From contig JADANN010000362.1 of assembly GCA_018806985.1 (NCBI GenBank), forward strand, positions 124,001-188,000: DNA of 64,000 nt, in the 5' to 3' direction. The first letter of the stretch is position 1. Each line of letters opens with the position of its first letter. Below are positions 21,892-32,257 of the stretch, piece by piece. The notes beneath the pieces were generated by a model that was not told the origin of the DNA, ran no database searches, and saw nothing but the letters and a program-made list of their open reading frames with translations. A program made the position numbers and the translations under genes. The DNA is from Angiostrongylus vasorum. Lineage: Eukaryota > Nematoda > Chromadorea > Rhabditida > Metastrongylidae.

Positions 21892-24800
21892 ATAACAACA
21901 ACAACAACATCGACAACGACAACGACGACTATACTGACCTCGCATCAGCTCAACAAGATCAGTTCATAAGAACGTATAAATGAATATATCGATTATTTAT
22001 GCAGAGGTTTATAGAAAATCTATCTTTTGAGTTATTTCTTGTAGTTAGTTCAGGTGGTCAGAGAGCGCGGATTTCATTGGCTCGCGCTATCTATTCGAAT
22101 GCGGACATTTTCCTGCTCGACGATCCGTTATCAGCTGTTGACGCAATGGTTGCACGTCATTTGTTCGACAGGTGCATTTGTGGCTATCTGAGGAATAAAG
22201 TTGTTGTTCTTGTTACTCATCAGATTCAGTTTCTCCATTCGGCTTCGAAAGTGCTGCTAATGAAAAAGGGAGAGGTGAAATATGACCTTTTTAACTCCTG
22301 TGAGGCATAACTGCTCCAAAAAGCTTCAATTTTTTTGCAGATTGTTGCTAGTGGGACCCTTGAAGAGCTGAAGGAATGCCACGCAGAACACTTCACTGAA
22401 CTCGTTCGAGCATGTTATATCTAATAGATTTTTAGTTAATTTGGAAGAGAAAAGACACCTATGTATACATTTTTAGCGTGAGATTTCTTATTCTTCAGTT
22501 TTTTTTCAGGAAACTGAGGATTCGTTTGCCCGAATAACGTCAACTGAACGTGGTCCATCTATGGGTAGCAGTCCTAAACAGGTTTTATCAAGAGTGTCAG
22601 CCGATCTTAATGATGGATGTGAGCTTTGTATTCGTATGTTTCGCACCATTTTAATTCCATTCTTTTATGACTACTCAGTTTAAGCTGTTTAGAAGTCGAA
22701 CCATCTTTAGTTTCTGTAACCCTAGGTTCTTCTTTAACTTAAGTTGATCATATTAACTTCCTAAGTTGATATGTCTGCAAAAGTTTTCATGGTTCCATAG
22801 TGTTATGCTTGTTGTGGGTCATCATTTCCCATTCCTGTTTGTTTCGCACAGCTTCAGGTGCTGACGTAGTGGAAAAGAGCGCCAGCTACGTTAACGAAGA
22901 AAGCGGGTATGAGAATGAAAGTTTGTTTGACAATGTTCCCGAAATAGAGGAAGGCGAAGAAAAGGCGGCAGGTGAGCTTTTCCTTCTGGTTTTCGCTAAA
23001 GCAGTTTGTTATTGGGAGCACGTCTTCCATATTTGTGTACTAATTTAGTTAGCATCTGATATTCATGTTGTGCGGTTTGCTCAGTGCCTAGTTTAAGGAG
23101 CCGTGGCTTGGAAAATCTATGCTCGCTATGTTCAATCGATGTGTTCAAATTTGTTTGTGGTACTCATTCTTCTTTTCTTGGTTTTCGGTGCGCAAATTCT
23201 CTTTAACATGACGGATTGGTGGTTAAACAAGTGGTAATTTCTTACATCATTATCACTTTAATTCTGCAATTTAGAAAGCGTTAAATATCTGCTGTAGTGC
23301 ACACCTTAATGATAAATATGTATCTGAGATCGGCTATCCAGTTAAGGTTAAGGTACTGGTTTCAGGGCTGATGCTGCCGAACGAGAAGCTGCTGCGTTAG
23401 CTGTCAATTCTACAGTTCCTCAAGAGAAATATACGTTTTTGGGTTCTGAATGGACCGTGGAACTGTCGGACTATATGCACTCATTTACTGTTCTTACCAT
23501 TCTTTTAATGGTTTTTTCTGTTATCAGGTGAGCGGTCTGCAATTTGTTAACTGGCTATGATAGCGCGTGTAACGCAGTGGTCGGAGGCGTCTTGCAATGC
23601 ACTCATGGGATCGATCCCCGCACCCGTGGCTCACCGAGCCTTCCCTTACCTCCGAGGTCGGTTATTGGTACCAGACTTGTCTGGGAGGATAGCAGCACTG
23701 ACTCGATACATCGGTAGGCCACCGCGAGTCATTGTAAAAAGCCAGATAAGCATTCAATCACCTCCAACGACACTTAGTGAAGTCGAATGCATGGCGCATC
23801 CCTCGGATTGATCAACGTCGGGAGATTTGTCCTTCATTATTATTATTTTACTATGATACTTTGTTCTTAATCTCCATTTGTTGACAGTGCTTCAATAGTT
23901 AAAAATTCGCTCTTATGTTCCAGCAAATCTCTTTATTTTTCTCATTCATCTGTAGAAGAGATTGTTCTCGCTATTTGTAGAGCCGTATGGTTCCGTTTCT
24001 GTCAAACTGTTGCATCCGTCAACTTGCATAGAAAGATGTTTGGCGCTGTTATCAATGCAAAAGTTACTTTCTTTGACAAGAACCCTATTGGACGTATTCT
24101 TAACCGATTTTCGAAGGATGTTAATACAATGGATGACCAGTTGTCGTTTGTGTTCTTCGAATTTCTCATGGGTTTGCTATCTTCTTTGGGAGCTGTGTTT
24201 GTGATTTTCCTTATAAACCCACTCGTTGTCCTCCCTACTATTCCACTACTTGTTATTTTCGTCCTACTTCGTAGCGTTTATTTGGCGTCATCTCGTGACG
24301 TGCAACGCTTGGAAGCTACAAGTTTGTTCATTTTTCCATACGTACTGAGCAAAACTATACTTTTTAAAGCTTTTCGTTCTCACGCTTGCTGAAATTTTCC
24401 CTACCATTTCGTGCCAGGAATACTGTTTTTAGCTCGAAGTCCTTTGTATTCCCACATATCTGCGTTTATGAATGGGTTGTCTACGGTGAGAGCTTTCGGA
24501 AGGCAGGAGAAGGTCTTGAACAAGTACTATCGGACTCAGAATATGAATACCGCAGCTTTCGCACTCACATTATCTACCTCTCGCTGGTTTGCCATTTGTA
24601 TTGATTCTCTTGTAGCGTTTTTCGTGACCGCTGTTGCGTTCTTCAGCGTTTCCACACCTGGTATGTAAGAATTTTGTTACTCATTGGGTGAAATTCGTTT
24701 CCACTAAGGGTAGAAGTGTTGACTAAACGAGAAATTGTCAAAATGTGTCAACGTTTTTTCTACGTTCTCCTACAGCACATATCGTATTGTGTGGACTCCA

Positions 24801-27800
24801 GCACTACTTGCATTAGATTCGTTCCCTCGCATCCACCATCAACGAAGACCTTCCAACGTACTGAGGATTTCCGTTTTCGTCATGAATATCGTTGAATGAC
24901 GGTCTAATTGATTCTTCTTGGAATCCTGGGATAAGCATGTTAGGCCTTTCACACGTGGATTAAAGGGTAAGATGGTCATAGCAAGTCTGGTATCAATTTA
25001 GCAATTCCGGAGGGATGGAAAGCATGGCAGGACTGGCGAACGGTCAAACAGCGCCTGAGTACGTTGGATCTGCGGCATCATCACTACTGCACTACGCTCC
25101 CTTGTATCTGTAATTTAGTGTTTAGGTAAGAGGCCATAAATCTCGCAATTTATGATATCATATCCAAAAAGTAGGATGCAGGTATAGCATTGACAGTAAT
25201 GTTAAAGCCGTGATAAGACCACTCGCCGTTCAGACATCCCTATAGACTTGGGGTTTGGTGCTAGACTTTTCTAGAAAGGGTCTCTTCCAATCCAGAAAAC
25301 CTGAGCACCACCTGTGGTGAAAGACCTGGGATCGCCCTAACATAGCTATCTCAGGTTCGGCTCTTGACTAGAGAGAGTCGACTCCACCGGCATACAACGA
25401 CATTCTGACGATCAAAAAGTCCCCAAGTAACAGCTGGGCCTACACTGAAATCCAAAGACTTCCGTACGAATCCGATGGGACGATTCGGATGCAAAAAGTG
25501 ATAGGATCCGTATATTGTGATGTTGGGTCGTGTAAAATTTAGAAAAAAAAAGTGAAACAGGGGAATATACAACTGTAATGTTTATTGACATGACCAATAA
25601 AGAAATACGAGAACGTTTTTATCGTGAGCTCCCCTTGGAAGCTTTGCAAGTCTTCCGATACACCGCGTTCATTTTTTAGACTTCATCTAGGATTCTTTAA
25701 ATTGCCAATTTCTCGTTTTTCTACTATTTTATGATGCCTTTTCAATAATTCATCTTAAAATGCTCTCTTTTAATCAGATGCAGTAGGACATGGACATAGT
25801 ATGAACGAGAAATTCTGCCCAACCATACAGCAAGGTGTATTCTTTATCCATTTCGTTCATTAGCGATCGTTGCCTAATGAGCTGGACTGTTTAGTGCACT
25901 GCGACCTCTGACATCGTTTCATGACCGTGCACATCCATGTGCATAGGTCCTGCATGGATGTGCGTGTGGCACAGTGATTGGAGGCGCCCTGCAACACACG
26001 TAGAATCGATCCCAACGCCCTTGGGCCACGCAAACCTTCCTTCTGTTCGGGGTGGATAAATTGGTGCCAAACTTGTCTGGGAGGATAGCAGTACCTACTC
26101 GATACATCGGTATGCCACCGCAAGTCATTGTTAAGGGCAAATTTGCATTCAGTCACCTCCAAACGATGCTTAGTGAAGTCGAATGCATGGCGCATCCCTC
26201 AGGGATTGATCAAAGCCGCGAACCTTCTCCTTTATCCTTTAATGTGTGAAGAGCCGAGCCAACGTGTTTACGAGGACTGGCGGAAGGCTCTTCAGGTGTT
26301 CGGATTTTATCCTGTCCGGACCTGGTGCTGTTCGATTTTTCACTGATGAAACAGCATGTCGAATTTCGGAAGGGAGAACCGGTGGTACGACATACCCATC
26401 CTCCTTTATTTCACATAAGGGAAGGAGGTCGTGGTTTTTTGAAAAGATTGAGTAGGTAGAGTCATTGTAAAGGCTAGATATGTATTTAATCACAAAACTA
26501 AACCATGCTTAATGAAGTCGAATTCATGGCACATCCCTCAGGGGATTGATCAACGCCGAGGGCTTAATCCTTTATTCTTTGCGAATGTGGACGTGTTAGG
26601 TTAATTCGAATGACATTCGCATATCCATACAGTCGATCTCACTCTGTGCCATGGACATCGACTATGTGCTAATCGATGGTGCGCTAAAGTCTCTAACCTT
26701 CTCATGTAGTACTGCTGGTCTTGCGTCCACTTGAGTTGAGTTTAGTATAGAATACCTGTCGGGACCATACTGTCTCGATTAATTGTGATCTATTCTAAGT
26801 CATTTGCACATACGAAGGGATAATAAATAAAAGATAAAGTTCTCGGCGTTGATCAATCCCCTGAGGGATGCGTCACGCATTCGACATCGTTAAGCATCGT
26901 TGGAGGTGATTGAATGCATATCTGGCCTTTACTGATTGAATGGATATCTGGCTCACGGTGGCTCTACCGATATATCGAGCCAGTGCTCTTATCCTCCCCG
27001 ACAAATCTAGTACCAATTTGCTTGCCCCCAGAGGAATGGAAGACTTGGTGAGCCACGGGCGCGGGGATCGATCCCATGTGTGTGTCGCAGGGCGCCTCCG
27101 ACCACTACTCCTCACGCGTCTTGCGAAGGATTCTCAAACATCTTGCACAGTGGATTAAACGAAAACAACTTTAGTATTTTCAAACATCTTACACAGTGGA
27201 TTAAACGAAGGCAACTATCACCAACTTAATGAACGTGAGATTAAAGGCATCTTTGGGTTCTGTTTGGCAAGAAGTGCACGTACTTCGGAGATTCGGGCTC
27301 GGGAAGAACTAGTTTTTATATTCTCTTCTGCTAGAGCGGTCCAAATTATTTCATGTTGTTTTACAGCGGGGATTTTTTGGTGGGAAAGCGAATATTATAC
27401 TGGGATTGAATTGGCGATATGTGGTCGTAATTCTACTGTGCCATAGTCGCGTATGACATGCTTTGTTTAGAGACTTTGCTTACTTATTTGGATATTTGGA
27501 TGCCTCGTTTTCACTAGTTGTGCGGGCCCCAGCATAATTTCGATTGTTTCGGAGTTTGGCTGGTTTAGCTGTTGTGCTTTGGTGGAGTCCAGATGTCAGC
27601 CTAGCCGAATTCTGCCCTGCACCTTAGGTAGATTTGCCACCATGAGACTAGCTTGATACCAGGACGATGGTGGATCTTGGTATTGGCTTACACTTAGCTG
27701 GGCTACCTTATGGAAATACGGGACTCCTTGTCAGTTTGGGAGGCCATGCCGGGGAATGAATCCCCGCGCTGTAGGTCGCAGACACCCAGGAACACCTCCC

Positions 27801-30200
27801 AGCTACTATGAGGCGTAAACCGTTGGGAGATTTACAGACTTTACGAAGTTAATATTGGTGAAATACGCATGTGATCGCCTTGGTTTTTGATCCGGAAGTT
27901 CATTGTTGGCAGAATTAAGGGGTTTTAGAGGTGGCAATTTCAAGTTTTGGTAAAGTATATTGGGCAACCCTAAATGTCAAACGAGTGGTCCTATTTTATT
28001 ATCTGTTTCGCACAGTTAACTGTCATGTCTCGTCGGGTGTTCCTGCAAGATTCTGTGAACGATCAACCAGTGTGCTGAATATTCCTGTTGCTGCCTTGAT
28101 GAGTTTTTCCTCCATGAAGACTTGCTACTGCTATTTCAAAGCTTTTCCAATTTATCATCATAAGCAGTATCTCGCTATGTTGATCGGCAGATTTGCCACG
28201 GTGCGGCTAGGTTCCTTCGAGGGCGCTCCGTCATTTGTTGACATTGTTTTGCCTAAGTAGGCTTCTGAATATATTTGTCGAACTCGTTGGAATGGAATGC
28301 TCTACTTAGAGGATAGATCCACTTCACATCGTCGTATTTAAAACCGTAATCCTCTTATCACAGTGAGACGGCAAGCCATAAATTGTGGTGCATTACTTTA
28401 GGGACAAGTATTTTTTAGGCGTAGAAAATACGATACTACAATCACTGTATTTGTAGAACCAATGAGATCTGGAGACGTTGCTTTGATGCTGGTTTATGCC
28501 GTTCAGCTAATAGGTTTCTTTTCATGGATTATGCGTCAATCAGCGGATCTGCAGAATGGTGTACGTTCTTAGAAATGTGCCTTAACGTTTTCTTTTTTCG
28601 GTTTTATAAAGCTTATGAGTGATCGTTTGCATTCAACAGCGTTATGTTTTCTTGGTTTGCAAATGCTTTCAGCACATACGGTTCCGTATGAATCATATGG
28701 CTCATGCGAGCCCGAGAATAAATAATTGCGCCTTTTAAAGAACACAGAACAATCAAATCTTAACTCATTGTGAAATTTGTATTCAAAGTAGAAACAGATG
28801 TAGTCACTTCTTATTTATTGCCTACTCTTTTTTTAATGGCAGGGTATTATGTGAAATATAACCTTGATGATGCTGAGATACTTGTAGAACTCCGGACCAC
28901 TGGTGTCTGCGGTCGGGAACGAACGTGCTATAACCTCTTCCGGCAGCTAACGAGTTCACCACCACACCATGCGAGTACTTCGTTTCGCCTTTTTCTCAGC
29001 CGTGTTATTGACTTATAGGTGCAATCACCAATCACCCGCCAACGGGATTGATATGGAGAGTACAATTCGGTATTGAACTTAATGAAGCTGAAGCTCTGGC
29101 ATAAATCACAATTTAGTCACCTACTTACTGCCTGTTCATTTCTTTTAAAGCTTCAGCTTTACTCGGTTCAATGTCGATTTGTGCTTCCCACATCAATCCC
29201 GTTAACGGGTGATTGCTGACAGCGCCTATAAGTCATTAACACTGCTGAAAGAAAGGCGAGACGAAGTACTTGCATGGCGTGGTGCGGATGCGTTAGCCTC
29301 TGGAAGGGTAGTAGCGCGTTCGTTCCCCGCCGCAGCCACCAGCGATCGGCAGTTTTGCAAATATCTCAACAAAATTATGGTTAAAAACGGATGGTTTTCT
29401 GATGTAAACGGATAGTTTTTTCACATTTTGTCATTAAACTGCCTATTTCTGAAAGATGTGGGGTTACTCAAACGGGATTTCTTCCAACTACTGATCGTGG
29501 TGTCCTGTCAATGATCGTAGACGTTTGTGGCTTCCGCACATAGTTTAGAATTAGTTAGTGAACTAAATTTCGTTTGCTCTCATTTAAAAGTGATTATTCT
29601 AAGCAACTGTTGGATGAAAGGGATATTTTATAAAAATTACTCGTAACCTTAGATTCCTTAGGCTGAGCGTCGTTCGTATTTCTGTCATGTAACGTTTTTG
29701 TTTTGCTGTACGGTTCTTTCTCGAAATAGCTTTGATAGAAGTAGTAGCTTAACTTTCAGATGGTTTCTATTGAACGTATCATACAGTATACGGAACTTGA
29801 ATCTGAACATGATAACGGCGTGCTTATGAAGGTACCGGAAGGATGGCCAACAGAGGGTCATATTACTATAAATAATGTGTTCCTGCGATACGATGACAAT
29901 AGTGAATACGTGCTGAAAAATATATGCCTTGATATTAAGCCTATGGAAAAAGTACTTTCATTTTTCGTTTATTACGTAATCGTCAATGTGTGCTAATGTT
30001 AGTTTTCGTAGATTGGTATCGTTGGACGTACTGGTTCTGGTAAGTCATCATTACTTCGAGCACTGTTTCGCATTACTGCTCCATCTTCGGGAACAATAAC
30101 GATTGATGATGTGGATACGGCACTGATACCACTGAAGGTGCTTCGTCGCGGAATAGCCATTATCCCCTCAGGTTTCTAATTCACTCATTTTCTCAAGTCT

Positions 30201-30278
<78 letters not shown>

Positions 30279-30966
30279 GACTACCACGAATTTGTCGAAT
30301 TTCCGGAACCGGTGCTTTTTATGGGAAGTTTGCGTCGAAATCTTGACCCTTTCAAGGATTATAGTGATGAAGAGTTATGGAATGTCATTAAACAGGTCGA
30401 ATTGGAATCCGTTGTAGGAGAACTAGGAGGTGGTTTGGAGACATCCATGCACGAGGGTGGAGTTAACTTTTCCGTTGGACAACGACAATTAGTCTGCCTT
30501 GCTCGCGCTCTACTTCGTAATTCGCGGATTCTAGTGATTGACGAAGCAACAGCAAATGTTGATCCACGGTATGATCCATCTTGCGCGCTCTTGACTACTT
30601 CTTGTGAACAAATCCCTGTCTTTATCTACTTCAGCACTGACGCGCTTATCCAGCGAACAATACGTGAAAGTTTTTCGCATGCAACTGTGTTGACAATCGC
30701 GCATCGCTTGCATACAATTGTGGATGCGAGCAGAATCTTGGTGCTGAAAGATGGCGAAGTTGCTGAGTTTGCACCAGCGTATGAACTTCTTCAAAATCCC
30801 AATGGAGTTCTTGCAACCCTTGTGAAAGAGACGGGACAAGAAAATGCCACACTTCTTCACAAGGTATTCTAAAAATGTTGCTAAATCCTTTTTTTTTCGG
30901 TCATTCAATAAATACGTCCCTGATTTATAGATAGCGGAGGAGAACTATAGTGGGCGGTTGAAGTAA
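17423..30966 (+). CDS. ABCC/MRP-type ABC transporter (multidrug-resistance-associated protein), 28 exons
   Basis: Full-size ATP-driven membrane exporter, order TMD1-NBD1-linker-TMD2-NBD2, without TMD0; about 1372 residues, close to short ABCC proteins such as the ABCC4 group. Exons: 17423-17556, 17623-17854, 18007-18100, 18162-18289, 18337-18523, 18585-18651, 18719-18845, 19193-19336, 20345-20443, 20500-20583, 20656-20763, 20820-20915, 20988-21137, 21209-21314, 22054-22274, 22341-22403, 22510-22618, 22852-22971, 23098-23233, 23366-23527, 23981-24321, 24433-24660, 28457-28560, 29760-29951, 30012-30171, 30306-30568, 30635-30863, 30931-30966. Phases agree throughout except exon 25/26, where one base is in excess and no AG acceptor is seen. 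NBD1 has a degenerate Walker B acid ([10 protein letters not shown]); NBD2 has the catalytic Glu ([10 protein letters not shown]), the usual ABCC asymmetry. The substrate cannot be told from sequence. The function call is firm; exon 4 and exon 16 donors are less certain. Confidence 0.95.
17623..20583 (+). CDS. ABC transporter: N-terminal region and TMD1 (exons 2-10)
   Basis: Residues about 45-432. Exon 2 carries a cytosolic stretch with an [20 protein letters not shown] segment that resembles the elbow preceding ABCC TMD1. Exon 3 holds the [16 protein letters not shown] helix start. Exon 5 has the highly conserved LSLSNSAL…[12 protein letters not shown] intracellular loop, and exon 7 has [17 protein letters not shown]. 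Exon 9 ends TMD1. These blocks are landmarks of ABCC transporters and fix both the strand and the frame. Confidence 0.9.
18891..19170 (+). mobile_element. SINE-A copy in ABC transporter intron 7
   Basis: A full-length, sense-oriented copy with box A TGGCGCAGTGA, box B GGATCGATCCC, and a tail ending in CTTTATC and T7. Its 3' end is only 22 bases upstream of the exon 8 start at 19193. Confidence 0.9.
19490..19855. mobile_element. Family C composite with two facing tRNA-like units, in intron 8
   Basis: The right half (19660-19855, +) has a good tRNA-like core: GGTGTGGTGGATAG box A-like and GGTTCGAGTCC, an exact match to the box B consensus. The left half (19500-19655) carries a diverged unit in the opposite orientation, so the element reads as an inverted pair. 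Confidence 0.7.
19873..20088 (-). CDS. Antisense open frame in intron 8, unknown
   Basis: A 71-codon frame on the minus strand, charged and with four cysteines near its end ([19 protein letters not shown]). Composition resembles coding sequence more than the flanking repeats do. No splice partners or homologue are recognised. It may be an exon fragment carried in by a transposition event, part of a nested gene, or chance. Confidence 0.25.
   Translation of the reverse strand: MKTCERLHTAIPRFKGESTQTVLKDLIPTWKQKFSKEHPESTSKSEVTEDEVCKKTLNGKCGGICTECEEG
20105..20265 (-). mobile_element. SINE-B, head-end fragment in intron 8
   Basis: Aligns with the tRNA-headed 5' half of SINE-B copies at 9460-9600 and 24990-25105 (ggattgcagg/ggattgcaga, catcgacc/atcgac blocks). 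The rest of the element is missing. Confidence 0.6.
20656..22403 (+). CDS. ABC transporter: first nucleotide-binding domain (exons 11-16)
   Basis: Residues about 433-680. Walker A is GTVGSGK at the very end of exon 12, with the following Ser-Ser at the start of exon 13, so a phase-0 intron splits the P-loop. The Q-loop reads [21 protein letters not shown] (seen to residue 20 of the block). The signature begins in exon 15 as [12 protein letters not shown]; Walker B is [12 protein letters not shown]; the H-loop is VTHQ. Aspartate in place of the catalytic glutamate is usual for ABCC NBD1. The large intron 14 carries a hairpin-forming mobile element. Confidence 0.93.
21405..21965. mobile_element. 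Foldback element with complementary trinucleotide arms, in intron 14
   Basis: The ends 21405-21445 and 21925-21965 are inverted repeats (gaactgatct…gttgagctgatgcgaggtc against its complement). Next to them come a (TTG)n-type arm (21446-21655) and a (GAC)n/(AAC)n arm (21810-21920), which are mutually complementary. The loop (21660-21805) contains inverted gtttcggcga/tcgccgaaac motifs. The element can fold into one long hairpin and has no coding capacity. Its ends resemble those at 38175 and 57940 (family D). Confidence 0.85.
22510..22971 (+). CDS. ABC transporter: acidic linker (exons 17-18)
   Basis: Residues about 681-756, rich in Ser, Glu and Asp ([34 protein letters not shown]). It links NBD1 to TMD2, where ABCC proteins usually carry a variable, often phosphorylated linker. 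Family conservation here is low, so the exon limits rest on splice sites and phase. Confidence 0.8.
23098..28560 (+). CDS. ABC transporter: TMD2 (exons 19-23)
   Basis: Residues about 756-1080. Exon 19 has a clear membrane helix ([18 protein letters not shown]) ending in DWWLNKW. Exon 21 has the conserved coupling segment ([19 protein letters not shown]) and two further hydrophobic helices. Exon 22 has SRSPLY-like, [11 protein letters not shown] and a hydrophobic stretch. Exon 23 carries the last helix and [13 protein letters not shown] 3.8-kb intron (24661-28456) full of repeats separates exons 22 and 23, and the protein reads through it without a missing block. Confidence 0.92.
23561..23843 (+). 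mobile_element. SINE-A copy in ABC transporter intron 20
   Basis: Full-length sense copy with box A TAACGCAGTGG and box B GGATCGATCCC. The body has the aagtctgggaggatagcagcact-type core. The tail ends in TTCATTATTATT. It lies between exons 20 and 21. Confidence 0.9.
24775..25105 (-). mobile_element. SINE-B copy in ABC transporter intron 22
   Basis: Minus-strand copy aligning with 9236-9600 over most of its length (actccagcacta, attcgttccctcgcatcca, gttgaatgacggt). The tRNA-like head near 25040-25105 is degraded. Confidence 0.7.
25190..25420 (+). mobile_element. Diverged family E fragment in intron 22
   Basis: The segment around 25290-25370 (accacctgtggtgaaagacctggg) aligns loosely with the middle of family E copies. 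Both ends are uncertain. Confidence 0.35.
25960..26240 (+). mobile_element. SINE-A copy in ABC transporter intron 22
   Basis: Full-length sense copy: box A TGGCACAGTGA, box B GAATCGATCCC, full body and a CTCCTTTATCC tail at 26240. Confidence 0.88.
26239..26493 (-). pseudogene. RTE reverse-transcriptase fragment in intron 22
   Basis: The minus-strand frame reads [20 protein letters not shown] followed by [20 protein letters not shown], the first block of the RTE-type reverse-transcriptase domain. It is cut on both sides, with SINE-A copies directly flanking it. Confidence 0.8.
26457..26580 (+). mobile_element. SINE-A 3' fragment
   Basis: Only the 3' half is present, from the gtcattgtaaaggc block to the CCTTTATTC tail. 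The head is missing. It sits just downstream of the RTE fragment. Confidence 0.8.
26835..27119 (-). mobile_element. SINE-A copy in ABC transporter intron 22, antisense
   Basis: Minus-strand full-length copy with box B GGGATCGATCCC (27070) and a head near 27119. A small internal duplication of about 25 bases (gattgaatg…atatctggc) lies at 26910-26955. Confidence 0.88.
27555..27840 (-). mobile_element. Family E copy, antisense, in intron 22
   Basis: The reverse complement of the family E 5' two-thirds. The hairpin head (tcccagctac…ggcgtaaaccgttggga) lies at 27805-27840, and the gggactcc and gatggtgg blocks are in order. Confidence 0.65.
28800..29100 (-). mobile_element. Family C element, left partner of an inverted pair (intron 23)
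   Basis: Starts with the ttatttattgcctactc end also found at 8613 and 43255 and carries the tRNA-like unit in minus orientation. It faces the + unit at 29115-29400. Confidence 0.72.
29115..29405 (+). mobile_element. Family C element, right partner of an inverted pair (intron 23)
   Basis: Same family as 8963-9228, with a tRNA-like core at 29275-29335 (GGCGTGGTGCGGATGCG and GCGTTCGTTCCCC). With 28800-29100 it forms a head-to-head arrangement about 600 bp long. Confidence 0.72.
29760..30966 (+). CDS. ABC transporter: second nucleotide-binding domain and C-terminus (exons 24-28)
   Basis: Residues about 1081-1372. Exon 24 starts [14 protein letters not shown], the usual ABCC entry to NBD2. Exon 25 has Walker [10 protein letters not shown]. 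Exon 26 has [16 protein letters not shown], the signature [16 protein letters not shown] and Walker [13 protein letters not shown] with the catalytic Glu. Exon 27 has the H-loop IAHRLHTI. The last exon adds [11 protein letters not shown] and a stop. The Q-loop glutamine expected between exons 25 and 26 is not encoded in the given sequence, because exon 25 carries one extra base (IIPS in place of IIPQ) and exon 26 lacks an AG acceptor. Confidence 0.92.
30198..30285. repeat. (TA)n microsatellite beside NBD2 exon 26
   Basis: About 70 bases of pure TA flanked by a direct repeat of tctgacta (30197 and 30276). It occupies most of the 134-base intron 25. Confidence 0.92.
30907..30912 (+). terminator. 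AATAAA polyadenylation signal inside the last intron
   Basis: If exon 27 is not spliced, the frame ends three codons later (HKVF then stop at about 30872), and this AATAAA follows 35 bases downstream. It could define an alternative, shorter 3' end lacking the last 12 codons. No equally good signal was seen just after 30966. Confidence 0.4.
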
Positions 30967-31838
30967 CTACCAACTACTATCGGTGCAAACATACGGGTAT
31001 TTACTTTTCCCTTTTTCTTTCATGAAGTTGTGTGCTTTAAAAAGGCTTGATTTTTATAGGTTATGTTCATGAGCGTTGGAATTGAACACCATTCTAAGCA
31101 CTATCGTTTTAGCTTCTTTGCGGAGCAAAGCAAAGCCTCGTTTCGATTCAGTATCTTTATTCATGCTTTACACCCATCTTTTTGGTTTTCCTAGTGTTAT
31201 TTTTGGTGTCGAAATCGTTTTCGAAATCGTCTCAATTGTTCATCTTTTTTTTTTCTTCTACATTGTTCTCTTTCTTTTTACCAGAGCAGCATTCTTTTTT
31301 CTTGTTAAAGGCTGCGCATATATTTAATTTGGATTTTTCGGTGTTTTTAGCGTGAATCTCATCGTGATAGCTGTACAGTGGTAACTCTGTTCATGTGTAA
31401 TGTAGGTGCTATTAATTTAGGGTAACGATTCCCGGTTTTTGCGACGGAAAGTTATGTGAAAGAGTTTAAAGTCAAGTTATTTTTATTCCGGGTCAAATAT
31501 TTCATATGAAATAGTAAATGTCGTTTCTATTTACTTCGAGTATTTTGAAAGGTGACGAGGTATAACTTATCTAGAAATTAGCGTTTAACTCTCTCAGATC
31601 CTGAAATGTTTAGGAAATCCTAGTTCTTCAAATCCATTGTTTTTAGAAGCTCTTAGTTGGATCTTATTGAGGCTTTGCTCACTTGCACGTATTCGCTAGC
31701 CCAGCTGTTCCATCAGGTTGGCTGACGAAGCCAACTGTTTTTTTCGAAGATTTAATAGTAGGCAATTCAATTGCCACTGTTTGAGAGGGAACAGGCAGTG
31801 AATATCATATTAGCTGGCCTCTACAAATAACGATCTTA
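30967..31838. other. 3' flank of the ABC transporter, no gene seen
   Basis: T-rich sequence with no supported exon or repeat family. It probably includes the 3' untranslated region. Confidence 0.5.
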
Positions 31839-31840
31839 TT

Positions 31841-31920
<80 letters not shown>
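31839..31920. repeat. (TA)n followed by (GA)n microsatellite
   Basis: About 50 bases of TA then about 28 bases of GA, directly adjoining the head of the next SINE-A copy. Confidence 0.92.
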
Positions 31921-31923
<3 letters not shown>

Positions 31924-32212
31924 ATGCGTGTGGCGCAGTGGTTAGAGGCGCCCTGCAACAGGTACGTGGGATCGATCCCGTACTCATGGCCCATCAAGCA
32001 TTCCATCTCTCCGGGGCCGGCAAATTAGTACAAGACTTGTCTGGAAGGATAGCAGCACTGGCTCGATACATCCGGTAGGCCACCGCGAGTCATTGTAAAG
32101 GCCAAATTTGCATTCAATCACCGCCAAACGATGCTTAGTGAAGTCGAACGCATGTCCCATCCCTCAGGGACTTATCAACGTCGAAAGCTTTGTTCTTTTA
32201 TCCTTTTTATCC

Positions 32213-32215
<3 letters not shown>
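31924..32215 (+). mobile_element. SINE-A copy bounded by TA microsatellites
   Basis: A well-preserved copy: box A TGGCGCAGTGG (exact consensus) and box B GGATCGATCCC. The tail is a run of TTTTATCC units that passes into a (TA)n tract at 32216-32254. Confidence 0.92.

Positions 32216-32254
<39 letters not shown>
32216..32254. repeat. (TA)n microsatellite
   Basis: About 38 bases of TA at the 3' end of a SINE-A copy. Confidence 0.9.

Positions 32255-32257
<3 letters not shown>

Noticed and set aside
24661..28456. A missing ABC transporter exon in the 3.8-kb intron
   Set aside because: The protein reads continuously from exon 22 (FFSVSTP) into exon 23 (MRSGDVALM) in the right phase, and everything between is repeat sequence.
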